Shown piece by piece: positions 25,026 through 33,341 of a DNA stretch of 64,000 nt (position 1 is the first letter of the stretch; every line of letters begins with the position of its first letter). The notes under the pieces were generated by a model. It was not told the origin of the DNA. It did not search any database and saw only the letters and a program-made list of their open reading frames with translations. This DNA comes from Pseudoduganella guangdongensis (lineage in GTDB: Bacteria; Pseudomonadota; Gammaproteobacteria; Burkholderiales; Burkholderiaceae_D): NCBI RefSeq assembly GCF_009857475.1, contig NZ_WWCJ01000010.1, positions 124,001 to 188,000 on the forward strand, read 5' to 3'. Both the position numbers and the translations under genes were made by a program.

Positions 25026-25792
25026 GGCGCCTCGCCGATAAAGATGGCCTGCGCCGAGAAATTGTCGCGCGCCTTGTGCACCAGGCCGGAACGCTCGTCG
25101 GCCACGGCGCAGATTGCGTCCAGCCACTGCTGCGCACTGCCCGACTGCGCCAGCAGCATTTCCATTTGCGGCTCCGCCACCCACTCCCACAGGCCGTCGG
25201 TGCAGATCAGGATCGCATCGCCCGCCTGCAGCGCCAGCGGCGGCTGCACCGCAGGCAATACCTCATTGTCGGTGCCGATGGCCGCGTACAGCACGTTGCG
25301 CTTGGGATGGCTACGCGGATCGGCGCCCGCCGCCAGGCCGGCATCGATCATCTGCTGCACCATGCTGTGGTCGCGCGTGGCCTGCAGCAGGCGGCCATTG
25401 CGGAACAGGTAGATGCGCGTGTCGCCCATATGCGCCCACGTCGCCTGGCCGCCGGCGCGGTCCACCAGCGCCAGCGCCACGGTGGCGCTCATGCCCTGCA
25501 GGGCCGGGCGCTGCTTCTTGCTGCGCGCCACCGCGATGGCCGCTTCCGCCACCATGGCCGGCGTGGCGTCGGCGCTGAAGCCCGGCTTCTCGCTGAAGTT
25601 GGAGAGCACCGACTGCACCACCGTGCGCGCCGCCACCTCACCGCCTTCATGCCCGCCAGCGCCGTCCGACACGACGAAACAGGCCAACTCGCCGCGTTCG
25701 GCGCGGCCGATCGCATCCTGATTGGAAGAACGGCCGCCGACAGAGCTGACCTCCGCCACGTTTAGCGCCAGGCGCTGGAACAGGTCCGCCAT
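25022..25792 (-). CDS. PppA-like PP2C protein phosphatase
   Basis: A 256-residue PP2C/PPM Ser/Thr phosphatase. Metal-binding motifs are present in order: GGRSSNQDA, VSDGAGGHEGGE, a WAHMGDTRIY core, and ICTDGLWEW and KARDNFSAQ near the end. It should reverse the action of the kinase encoded next (ATGA overlap). In T6SS post-translational control PppA removes the phosphate that PpkA puts on the FHA protein. It starts three bases after the TagH-like gene ends. Confidence 0.9.
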   Translation of the reverse strand: MADLFQRLALNVAEVSSVGGRSSNQDAIGRAERGELACFVVSDGAGGHEGGEVAARTVVQSVLSNFSEKPGFSADATPAMVAEAAIAVARSKKQRPALQGMSATVALALVDRAGGQATWAHMGDTRIYLFRNGRLLQATRDHSMVQQMIDAGLAAGADPRSHPKRNVLYAAIGTDNEVLPAVQPPLALQAGDAILICTDGLWEWVAEPQMEMLLAQSGSAQQWLDAICAVADERSGLVHKARDNFSAQAIFIGEAP

Positions 25793-25795
25793 GAT

Positions 25796-26398
25796 TTACT
25801 CCATTTCATCCAAGCGGCGCTCGTAAGCACCTAAAAACGCATCGCCCAGCACCGCGTGGAAATCGGCGGCGGTCGCCTCGGCCAGGGCCGCGTGCTTGGC
25901 GCAGTAACGGTCCCATAGCGCCGCCTTGCGCAGCGCCGGCACGGCAGCGCCCAGCAGGCCGCTGCGCTGGCGCGCCGCAATCGCTTCCGGCGCAACGCGT
26001 CCGAGCGCCTCCGCCACCGCGCCCTCCATGCCGGCCATCACGCATTGCTGGTGCGCCGACAGGTCGGCGAAGGCATCCTCCAGCGCCTCGACCGGGCCCA
26101 TGAAGCCGGGCATTTTCTTGCGCAGCATCTGGGTCAGGGCCGACTGGCCGTCGGGCAGGAATTTGAGGGGATTGTTGTTGCGCACCACCACCACGGTGGC
26201 ATCGGCATGGATATCGCGCTTGAGTTCGGCGCGCGCCTCCAGCAGGCTGTGGGCGCCGCCGATGGAGGTCGCCACCAGTTTGCCCAGCATTTCCATGAAT
26301 TCCGGCGTCAGTTGCCAGTTCGGTTGCACGCCGGCGCCGCGCTGGAAGGCGGCCATCAGGGTATCGGCGGTGTGGTGTTCGGTCGAAGTGTCGAGCAT
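25796..26398 (-). CDS. T6SS TagH/Fha C-terminal-domain protein lacking the FHA domain
   Basis: A 200-residue protein that matches the C-terminal domain of T6SS-associated FHA proteins: LLEARAELKRDI, NNNPLKFLPDGQSAL, MPGFMGPVEALEDAFADLSAHQ, and RKAALWDRYCAKHAAL with FHAVLGDAFLGAYE. The N-terminal forkhead-associated domain that normally reads phosphothreonine is missing, and no FHA ORF lies upstream on this strand. It heads the operon with phosphatase, kinase and lipoprotein genes. A GGAG precedes the ATG. It may act as an adaptor recruited by other means, or the FHA part may be encoded elsewhere. Confidence 0.75.
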   Translation of the reverse strand: MLDTSTEHHTADTLMAAFQRGAGVQPNWQLTPEFMEMLGKLVATSIGGAHSLLEARAELKRDIHADATVVVVRNNNPLKFLPDGQSALTQMLRKKMPGFMGPVEALEDAFADLSAHQQCVMAGMEGAVAEALGRVAPEAIAARQRSGLLGAAVPALRKAALWDRYCAKHAALAEATAADFHAVLGDAFLGAYERRLDEME

Positions 26399-26451
26399 CG
26401 GGGTCTCCTATACCCCTAAGCGTAGCAAAAATGATGCCAGACGGAAACTAC

Positions 26452-27237
26452 TTAATGTGTATCGTGCGCGGCGGCGGTCAGGAATAGCACAATCGCAACA
26501 CCCAACGCGATCAACAGCACCTGCGGGATGGTTTCGCGCATGGTGGCGCGGCGTTGCATTTGTGGCATCAAATCACTGACCGCGATGTAAATGAAGCCGG
26601 AGGACGCGAACACCAGCACGTAAGGGATCAGGTTGGTCGCCTTGTCCAGGGTGAAATAGCCGAGCAGGCCGCCCGCCACCGCCAGCAAGCTGCACAGCAA
26701 GTTGTAGACATAGGCACGGGTGCGCGAGAAGCCGGCGTTCAGCAGCACGATGAAATCGCCGATCTCCTGCGGGATTTCGTGGGCGATGATAGCCACCCCG
26801 GTAACGATGCCCAGCTGCGGGTCGGCCAGGAAAGCCGCCGCGATCAGGATGCCGTCGGTGAAGTTATGCATGCCGTCGCCCAGCAGGATCATCCAGCCGG
26901 CGCGGCCCGCCTCGGCCTTGTCGTGCCCGTGGTGGTGGTGGTGGCCGTCATGCTCGTGGTGGTGCGAATGGCGCAAAATGGCCAATTTCTCAAGCAGGAA
27001 GAAGGCCAGCAAACCCGCCAGCAGCGCCGCGAACAGGTGGCGCGGATCGGTGCCTGACTCGAACGCTTCCGGCAGCGCGTGCAGCAAGGAGGTGGACAGC
27101 ATGATACCGACCGACAAGCTGACCATTTTCTCCACCACCTTGGACAGCAAGGCGAACGAAAACACCGCCGCTGCTGTAATAGAGGCAACGCCGGCAATCG
27201 TGGTGGCCAGCAGGATGGAGGTCAGGACGGGATCGAT
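26452..27237 (-). CDS. ZIP-family metal transporter (possible AUC start)
   Basis: An inner-membrane ZIP transporter for zinc or other divalent metals, about 261 residues if it starts at 27237. Eight membrane segments are expected. The cytoplasmic loop is very His-rich (about 17 His within 30 residues), and the metal path motifs HNFTDG and AHEIPQE are intact. The first canonical start is GTG at 27165, which would cut away the first membrane segment. Upstream the frame stays open to a stop at 27268-27270 without ATG, GTG or TTG. AAAGGAAGT followed by three bases stands directly before ATC at 27237, so I place the start there. Confidence 0.82.
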   Translation of the reverse strand: MDPVLTSILLATTIAGVASITAAAVFSFALLSKVVEKMVSLSVGIMLSTSLLHALPEAFESGTDPRHLFAALLAGLLAFFLLEKLAILRHSHHHEHDGHHHHHGHDKAEAGRAGWMILLGDGMHNFTDGILIAAAFLADPQLGIVTGVAIIAHEIPQEIGDFIVLLNAGFSRTRAYVYNLLCSLLAVAGGLLGYFTLDKATNLIPYVLVFASSGFIYIAVSDLMPQMQRRATMRETIPQVLLIALGVAIVLFLTAAAHDTH

Positions 27238-27312
27238 GGTACTTCCTTTGCGTGCAAACCGGGCATTTTACCGCCCGGCGGGAATTCTTGCTAACTTCTA
27301 CATCCGGGGTGC

Positions 27313-28164
27313 TCAGGCGACGCCGGCGGCTTTGAACCAGGCCAGCGCGCGTTGCCAGGCGTCCTGGGCGACGTCGGGGCGGTAGCTGGCGCGGTAATCG
27401 GCGTAGAAGCCGTGCGGGGCGTCGGGGTAGACGTGGATCTGCGAGGTGCTGTTGCCGGCTCGCGCCAGGGCGGCGCGCATCTGTTCCACCGTTTCGAGCG
27501 GGATACCCTGGTCTTTGCCGCCGTACAGGCCGAGCACGGGGGCTTTCAGGCTGGCGGCGACGTCGACCGGCAGCTTGGGCCAGTTCGCGGTGGGCTCGCC
27601 CGCCAGGCGGCCGTACCAGGCGACGCCGGCTTTGACCTTCGGGTTGTGGGCGCTGTACAGCCAGGTGATGCGGCCGCCGTAGCAGAAGCCGGTGATGCCC
27701 AGGCGGCTGGTGTCGGCGCCGTAAGTGCGCGCCCACTCAACCACGGCGTCAAGGTCGGCCATGACCTGGGCGTCGGGCGTGCGGCTGATGATGTTTTTCA
27801 TCAGCTCGGCGACCGAGGGCTCGCGCGCCGGGTCGCCCTGGCGCACGAACAGGTCGGGCGCCAGCGCCAGGTAGCCGGCTTTGGCGAAGCGGCGGGCGAC
27901 GTCGGCGATGTGCTCGTGCACGCCGAAAATTTCGGAAACTAGCAGAATGACGGGCGGTTTGGCCTTGCCTTCAGGCTGGGCGCGGTACACGGGCACCGTC
28001 TGGCCATCAACTTGGATGTGGATGGTGCCGGCGACCAGGCCGGCCGTGTCGGTGCTGACCAGGGTCTGCGCCTCCACCGGCATGACGGCGGCGGCAAAGC
28101 CGGTGCCGATGGCGGTTTTGATGAAATCGCGGCGCTCAAGGCCGGTTTGCTGCAATTCCTTCAT
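27313..28164 (-). CDS. Exported dienelactone hydrolase-family protein
   Basis: A 283-residue alpha/beta hydrolase. The N-terminus has a Tat-type signal (RRDFIK, residues 11-16, then a hydrophobic stretch to VEAQ), so it is probably exported folded. The catalytic triad of the dienelactone hydrolase family is visible: Cys in ITGFCYGG, Asp in YGGKDQG and His in DAPHGFY. The true substrate is unclear; this family includes carboxymethylenebutenolidase but also general esterases. AAAGGAG precedes the ATG. No aromatic degradation genes are adjacent. Confidence 0.88.
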   Translation of the reverse strand: MKELQQTGLERRDFIKTAIGTGFAAAVMPVEAQTLVSTDTAGLVAGTIHIQVDGQTVPVYRAQPEGKAKPPVILLVSEIFGVHEHIADVARRFAKAGYLALAPDLFVRQGDPAREPSVAELMKNIISRTPDAQVMADLDAVVEWARTYGADTSRLGITGFCYGGRITWLYSAHNPKVKAGVAWYGRLAGEPTANWPKLPVDVAASLKAPVLGLYGGKDQGIPLETVEQMRAALARAGNSTSQIHVYPDAPHGFYADYRASYRPDVAQDAWQRALAWFKAAGVA

Positions 28165-28203
28165 GCATGCTCCTTTGTTGACAAGGTTTGTCGCCGGCGC
28201 ACT

Positions 28204-28235
28204 GCCAAAAATTGTCAGTCATGACAAATTTTGGC
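28204..28235. terminator. Hairpin between polA and the hydrolase gene
   Basis: GCCAAAAATTGTCA at 28204-28217 pairs with TGACAAATTTTGGC at 28222-28235, with one mismatch and a GTCA loop, three bases after the polA stop. The AT-rich inner stem and its place suit a polA terminator. The TTGTCA/TGACAA halves, with a further TTGACAA at about 28177, could also be an operator for the hydrolase promoter. Confidence 0.5.
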
Positions 28236-28237
28236 GT

Positions 28238-31000
28238 TTAGTGCGCTTCTTCCCAATTGCAGCCGACACCGACTTCGGCCACCAGCGGCACCTTCAGCTC
28301 TGCCACCCCGGCCATCAGTTTGGGCAGCATCTCTTGCACCAGGGCCAGCTCGGCGTCCGGCACTTCCAGCACCAGTTCGTCGTGCACCTGCATGATCATT
28401 TTCGATTGCAGGCCTTCGCGTTCCAGCCAGTCCTGCACCGCGATCATGGCCAGCTTGATCAGGTCCGCCGCCGTGCCCTGCATCGGGGCGTTGATCGCGG
28501 CCCGCTCGGCGCCCTGGCGGCGCGGGCCGTTCGGCGAATTGATCTCGGGCAGCCACAGGCGGCGGCCGAACACGGTCTGCACGTAGCCGCGCGCTTTCGC
28601 TTCGGCACGGGTTTCGTCCATATAGCGCTTGACGCCGGAGAAGCGGGCGAAGTAGCGGTCGATGTAGTTCTGCGCGGCGCTGCGGTCGATGCCCAGGTTG
28701 GCGGCCAGGCCGAAGGCGCTCATGCCGTAGATCAGGCCGAAGTTGATCACCTTGGCATAGCGGCGCTGCTCCGATTGCACCTCGGCCGGGGCCACGCCGA
28801 AGATTTCGGCGGCGGTGGCGCGGTGGATGTCCTCGCCTTCCGCGAAAGCTTTCAGCATCGCTTCGTCGCCCGAGATATGCGCCATGATGCGCAGCTCGAT
28901 CTGCGAGTAGTCGGCCGACACGATGTGCGAGCCGGGCGGCGCGATGAAGGCTTCGCGGATGCGGCGCCCTTCGGCGGTGCGCACCGGGATGTTCTGCAGG
29001 TTCGGGTCGTTCGAGGCCAGGCGGCCGGTGATCGCCACCGCCTGCGCATAGTTGGTGTGCACGCGGCCGGTGGCCTGGTTGATCATCTTGGGCAGCTTGT
29101 CGGTGTAGGTCGACTTGAGCTTGGACAGGCTGCGGAACTCCAGCAGCACTTTCGGCAGCGGGTAATCCTCGGCCAGCTTTTGCAGCACTTCCTCGTCGGT
29201 GGACGGCGCGCCGCTCGGGGTCTTCTTCACGATCGGCAGTTCCAGCTTGGTGAAGAAGATTTCGCCGATCTGCTTGGGCGAGCCCAGATTGAACGGCTGG
29301 CCGGCCAGCTCGTAGGCTTTCTGTTCCAGCTGCAGGATGCGCGCACCCAGCTCATTCGATTGCGTGGCCAGCAGGCCGGCATCGATCAGCACGCCGTTGC
29401 GCTCAATTTTCTGCAGCACCACGGCGGTCGGCAGTTCGATCTTGCTGTAGATATGGGTCAGGCCTTCGTCGCCCGTGACCTGGCCGTGCATCGCCAGGTG
29501 CAGGCGCAGGGTGATGTCGGCGTCTTCCGCCGCGTACTCGGTGGCGCGGCCGATTTCGACCTGGTCGAAGCCGATCTGGCTGGCGCCCTTGCCGCACACT
29601 TCCTCAAAGGCGATGGTCTTGTGGTTCAGGTGGCGCATGGCCAGGCTGTCCATATCGTGCGTGCGGTGCGACTCGAACACGTACGATTGCAGCAGGGTGT
29701 CGTGCACCACGCCGCGCAGGGTCACGCCGTGGTTGGCGAAGATGTGCGCGTCGTATTTCAGGTTCTGGCCCAGCTTCGGCTTGCTGCCGTCTTCCAGCCA
29801 CGGCTTCAGCTTCGACAGCACCCAGTCGCGCTGCAGCTGCTTGGGCGCGTCCGGGTAGCGGTGCGCCATCGGAATGTAGCAGGCGATGCCCGGCTCGGTG
29901 GACAGGGAGATGCCGACCATCTCGGCCAGCATCGGTTCCAGCGACGTGGTTTCGGTATCGAGCGCGGTCAGTTCGGCAGCGTCGATGCGCGCCAGCCAGG
30001 CTTCCAGCTGCTCTTCGGTCAGCACGGTTTCGTAGCTGATGGTGGCTGGCGGCGCGGCGAACAGGTCGGCGGTGGCGCCCGGCGCCGGCGCGGCGGCGGC
30101 CGACGCAGCGGCGCTGCCCGGCGCCGGGGCGGCCGGGGTCAGGCCGGACAACTCGCGCAGCAGGGTCTTGAAGCCGTACTTGGTAAAGAAGGCCAGCAGC
30201 AATTCGCGGTCTTCATCCTTGGCGCCCAGCGATTGGGAAATCGACATCATGTGGGCCGACAGGTCGCAGTCGCATTTGACGGTGATCAGCTCGCGGCCTT
30301 TCGGCAGCCATTCCAGCGCCGCGCGCAGGTTGCCGCCCACCACGCCGCCGATCTTGTCGGCGTTCTGCATGATGCCTTCCAGGCTGCCGTATTCCTGCAG
30401 CCATTTGAGCGCGGTCTTCGGGCCGCACTTGGTCACGCCCGGCACGTTGTCGACGGTGTCGCCGATCAAGGTCAGGTAGTCGATGATGCGGTTCGGCGGC
30501 ACGCCGAACTTGGCCAGCACGCCCGCCTCGTCCAGCTTCTCATTGGTCATGGTGTTGATCAGGGTGACGTGCGGCGTGACCAGCTGCGCCAGGTCCTTGT
30601 CGCCGGTGGAAATCACCACGTCCATGCCGGCCTGCTCGGCCTGCACCGACAGGGTGCCGATCACGTCGTCCGCCTCCACGCCCTCCACCATCAGGATCGG
30701 CCAGCCCATGGCGCGCACCGCCTCGTGGATCGGCTCGATCTGCAGGCGCAGGTCGTCCGGCATCGGCGCGCGCGTCGCCTTATAGTCCGGATACATATCG
30801 TCGCGGAAGGTCTTGCCCTTGGCGTCGAAGACGCAGGCAATGTAGGCGGCGGGATAGTCGGCGCGCAGGCGGCGCAGCATATTGACCATGCCGTGCATGG
30901 CGCCGGTCGGATAACCTTCCGCGCTGCGCAGGTCGGGCAAGGCGTGGAAGGCGCGGTACAGGTAGCTGGAACCATCAACCAGCAACAGGGTCTTTTGCAT
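28238..31000 (-). CDS. polA: DNA polymerase I
   Basis: The 920-residue repair and Okazaki-processing polymerase. Domains in order: 5'-3' exonuclease (about 1-295, starting KTLLLVDGSSYLYRAFHAL), 3'-5' exonuclease (about 330-520, with the LDTETTS acidic pair and AAEDADITLRL), and family A polymerase with motif A SADYSQIELRI, motif B RRYAKVINFGLIYG and motif C QVHDELVLEV. All catalytic acids are present. The frame is open to 31072, but MQKTLLL at 31000 is the family start. It stands alone, divergent from the DUF2782-thrB operon. Confidence 0.98.
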   Translation of the reverse strand: MQKTLLLVDGSSYLYRAFHALPDLRSAEGYPTGAMHGMVNMLRRLRADYPAAYIACVFDAKGKTFRDDMYPDYKATRAPMPDDLRLQIEPIHEAVRAMGWPILMVEGVEADDVIGTLSVQAEQAGMDVVISTGDKDLAQLVTPHVTLINTMTNEKLDEAGVLAKFGVPPNRIIDYLTLIGDTVDNVPGVTKCGPKTALKWLQEYGSLEGIMQNADKIGGVVGGNLRAALEWLPKGRELITVKCDCDLSAHMMSISQSLGAKDEDRELLLAFFTKYGFKTLLRELSGLTPAAPAPGSAAASAAAAPAPGATADLFAAPPATISYETVLTEEQLEAWLARIDAAELTALDTETTSLEPMLAEMVGISLSTEPGIACYIPMAHRYPDAPKQLQRDWVLSKLKPWLEDGSKPKLGQNLKYDAHIFANHGVTLRGVVHDTLLQSYVFESHRTHDMDSLAMRHLNHKTIAFEEVCGKGASQIGFDQVEIGRATEYAAEDADITLRLHLAMHGQVTGDEGLTHIYSKIELPTAVVLQKIERNGVLIDAGLLATQSNELGARILQLEQKAYELAGQPFNLGSPKQIGEIFFTKLELPIVKKTPSGAPSTDEEVLQKLAEDYPLPKVLLEFRSLSKLKSTYTDKLPKMINQATGRVHTNYAQAVAITGRLASNDPNLQNIPVRTAEGRRIREAFIAPPGSHIVSADYSQIELRIMAHISGDEAMLKAFAEGEDIHRATAAEIFGVAPAEVQSEQRRYAKVINFGLIYGMSAFGLAANLGIDRSAAQNYIDRYFARFSGVKRYMDETRAEAKARGYVQTVFGRRLWLPEINSPNGPRRQGAERAAINAPMQGTAADLIKLAMIAVQDWLEREGLQSKMIMQVHDELVLEVPDAELALVQEMLPKLMAGVAELKVPLVAEVGVGCNWEEAH

Positions 31001-31130
31001 AATTAGGGCGAAATAGGGGCGAGAACGGATGTGGCGTAAAGCGCAATATTCCATTATCGCAGAGTTTTGCAACGGGACAGGGGGGCTTTTGATACAATGG
31101 TTAAACCGATAAAACTAGCGAAATCCCATC

Positions 31131-31529
31131 ATGCGCGCCCCAACTTCCTGGCTTGCCCTCCCCCTCCTCCTGCTGGCCACCGGCGCCCTTGCGCAATCCG
31201 CGCCACCGCCGCCGCAGCTGGAAAAAATCGAGGAAGTTGACAATCCTGTAACGGTCACCTCCAAGCCCAGCTCGGAAACCAAGATCGTTGAAAAGCGCGA
31301 AGGTGGCCGCGTGACCGAAGCCAAGGTCAAGAGCGGCAAGAGCACGTACACCGTCAAGCCGAATACCCCGGCTGGCAGCGCACTGCCCGGCGACGCCGCC
31401 GGCATGGCCAACCGTGGCCCGCAGTGGACCGTGCTGGAGTTCGACATCCTCAGCAAGAAAAAGAAACGCTCTGCCGAGGAAGCGGACAAGGAAGACGGCC
31501 CGCCGCCACCTCCGCCAGCATCCAAATAA
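31131..31529 (+). CDS. DUF2782-family exported protein
   Basis: A 132-residue protein with a signal peptide (residues 1-21, ending ALA|Q), a Pro-rich start, and a compact domain (EEVDNPVTVTSKPSSETKIVEKREGGRVTEAKVK, given here as positions about 33-67). It ends in WTVLEFDIL and a Lys/Pro tail. The family is conserved in beta- and gammaproteobacteria next to polA or thrB and has no assigned role. It lies 35 bases before thrB and is probably in the same transcript. Confidence 0.85.
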   Translation: MRAPTSWLALPLLLLATGALAQSAPPPPQLEKIEEVDNPVTVTSKPSSETKIVEKREGGRVTEAKVKSGKSTYTVKPNTPAGSALPGDAAGMANRGPQWTVLEFDILSKKKKRSAEEADKEDGPPPPPPASK

Positions 31530-31564
31530 GCGCGCGCCCCACACGAACACTTAAACGGTAACTC

Positions 31565-32521
31565 ATGGCAGTTTTTACCCCGGTCACACTGGAAGATGTC
31601 GGCCACTGGATCACCCAATTCCCGCTTGGCAAGGCCGTCGCGCTGAAAGGTATCGCGTCCGGCATCGAGAACAGCAATTTTTTCCTCAGCACCGAGCGCG
31701 GCGAATATGTGCTCACCATTTTTGAAAACCTGACGTTCGCCCAGCTGCCCTTCTACCTGCAGTTGATGCGCCACCTGGCCCAGCACGGCGTGCTGGTCCC
31801 CGGTCCGGTGCCCAACGACAAAGGCGAGCTGTGCGTGCCGCTGCACGGCAAGCCGGCCGCCATTGTCGCCAAGCTGGAAGGCAAGCCGCAAATGGCGCCG
31901 CAGCCGGTGCATTGCGCCGCCGTCGGCGCAATGCTGGCGCGCATGCACCTGGCCGGCCAGGACTTCGCCCTGCAGCAACCCAACCTGCGCGGCCTGCCGT
32001 GGTGGCGCGAAGCCACCGCCGCCGTGCTGCCCTACCTGGCGCTGGACCAGGCCCACCTGCTGCACGAGGAAATGAAATTCCAGGAAGCGCTGCATGCTTC
32101 CGCCGATTACCACGCGCTGCAACGCGGGCCGGTGCACGCCGACCTGTTCCGCGACAATGTGATGTTCGACGGCGAGCGCCTGACCGGCTTCTTCGACTTC
32201 TATTTCGCTGGCTGCGACACCTGGCTGTTCGACGTGGCCGTGACCATCAACGACTGGTGCATCGACCTGGCCAGCGGCCGCATCGACACGGCGCGCGCGC
32301 GCGCCATGCTGAACGCCTACCACGCCGTGCGCCCGTTCACGGCCACCGAGCACGCCCTGTGGCCGGCCCTGCTGCGATCCGGCGCGCTGCGCTTCTGGAT
32401 CAGTCGCCTGTACGATTTTTACCTGCCGCGCGCGGCGCAGATGCTGACGCCGCACGACCCGACCCACTTTGAGCGCATCCTGCGTGAGCGCATTGCCGTC
32501 CCGGCACCGGAGCTGTACTAA
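31565..32521 (+). CDS. thrB: Homoserine kinase (APH-fold type)
   Basis: The 318-residue kinase that phosphorylates homoserine on the way to threonine. It has the aminoglycoside-phosphotransferase fold rather than the GHMP fold of E. coli ThrB. The catalytic loop is [12 protein letters not shown], followed by the metal-binding [11 protein letters not shown]. Length fits the family. Its TAA overlaps the next start (TAATG). No other threonine gene is adjacent, which is common in this group. Confidence 0.94.
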   Translation: MAVFTPVTLEDVGHWITQFPLGKAVALKGIASGIENSNFFLSTERGEYVLTIFENLTFAQLPFYLQLMRHLAQHGVLVPGPVPNDKGELCVPLHGKPAAIVAKLEGKPQMAPQPVHCAAVGAMLARMHLAGQDFALQQPNLRGLPWWREATAAVLPYLALDQAHLLHEEMKFQEALHASADYHALQRGPVHADLFRDNVMFDGERLTGFFDFYFAGCDTWLFDVAVTINDWCIDLASGRIDTARARAMLNAYHAVRPFTATEHALWPALLRSGALRFWISRLYDFYLPRAAQMLTPHDPTHFERILRERIAVPAPELY

Positions 32522-33297
32522 TGAGTAAGTTGACTGCCAGCGCTGGCCTGGCCTGGATCCGCCAAGGCTTCGGCCTGTTCCGCAAACAGCCGGGCGGGCT
32601 GATGCTGCTGATGCTGGCCTTTATGGTGGTTGCCGCCCTGCTCAGCATCATTCCCCTGCTGGGGCAACTGGCGCAGTTCATCCTGGCCCCGGTCTTCACG
32701 GCGGTCTTCGTCCAGGCCTGCGCCGCAATCGACGGCAACCAGCGCCTGACGCCGGACATGCTGCGTCCGATCTTCCAGAAACCGATCTTCCCACGCCTGG
32801 CCGGCCTGGGCTCCCTGTTCGTGCTGGCGGCGGCGCTGCTGGCCGTGGTCATGGTGTCCATCGTCGGCAGCGACACCATCCGCGCGCTGGCCGAGCAAAA
32901 ACTGACGCCGGAAGCGGCGGCGGCGGGCAACTTTGGCTGGGCCATGCTGGTGGTGTTCCTGCTATCCCTGCCGCTCAGCATGGCAATGCTGTTTGCGGCG
33001 CCACTGATCTACTGGCAGAAGATGGGCGTGGGCAAGTCCCTGTTCTACAGCTTCTTCGCCGTCTGGCGCGCCCTGCGCACCTTTATCCTGTTCTTCGCCT
33101 GCTGGGTGCTGATCATTATGCTGACCACCAAGGTGGTGCTGCTGCTGGCCGGCGGCGGCTTGTTCGGCATGGCGCTGGTGCAGTCGCTGTGGATGATCAT
33201 CGCCATGATCTTCCAGTGCGCGGTGTACGCCGCGTATTGCGGCATTTTCGGCGCCCCGGGCAGCCCGGCCAGCCCCAGCGCTGACAACGCCGGCTAA
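32521..33297 (+). CDS. BPSS1780-family membrane protein
   Basis: A 258-residue inner-membrane protein with five or six hydrophobic segments. The N-terminal WIRQGFGLFRKQPGGLMLLM and the segment LGQLAQFILAPVFTAVF match the BPSS1780 family of betaproteobacteria, which has no known function. It is coupled to thrB by a one-base overlap, an arrangement seen widely in Burkholderiales. A 44-base gap separates it from uvrD. Confidence 0.85.
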   Translation: MSKLTASAGLAWIRQGFGLFRKQPGGLMLLMLAFMVVAALLSIIPLLGQLAQFILAPVFTAVFVQACAAIDGNQRLTPDMLRPIFQKPIFPRLAGLGSLFVLAAALLAVVMVSIVGSDTIRALAEQKLTPEAAAAGNFGWAMLVVFLLSLPLSMAMLFAAPLIYWQKMGVGKSLFYSFFAVWRALRTFILFFACWVLIIMLTTKVVLLLAGGGLFGMALVQSLWMIIAMIFQCAVYAAYCGIFGAPGSPASPSADNAG

Positions 33298-33341
33298 GCT
33301 GCAGGCCGCGCCCCGGACGGCCCGCCGGGTATAATGGCGGG

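Noticed and set aside
22861..26398. Part of a complete type VI secretion cluster
   Set aside because: No tss structural gene (tssB, tssC, hcp, clpV, vgrG and so on) is found on either side within the window.
27881..31006. A 1041-codon plus-strand frame antisense to polA
   Set aside because: The opposite strand encodes DNA polymerase I with all motifs; the antisense product is low-complexity.
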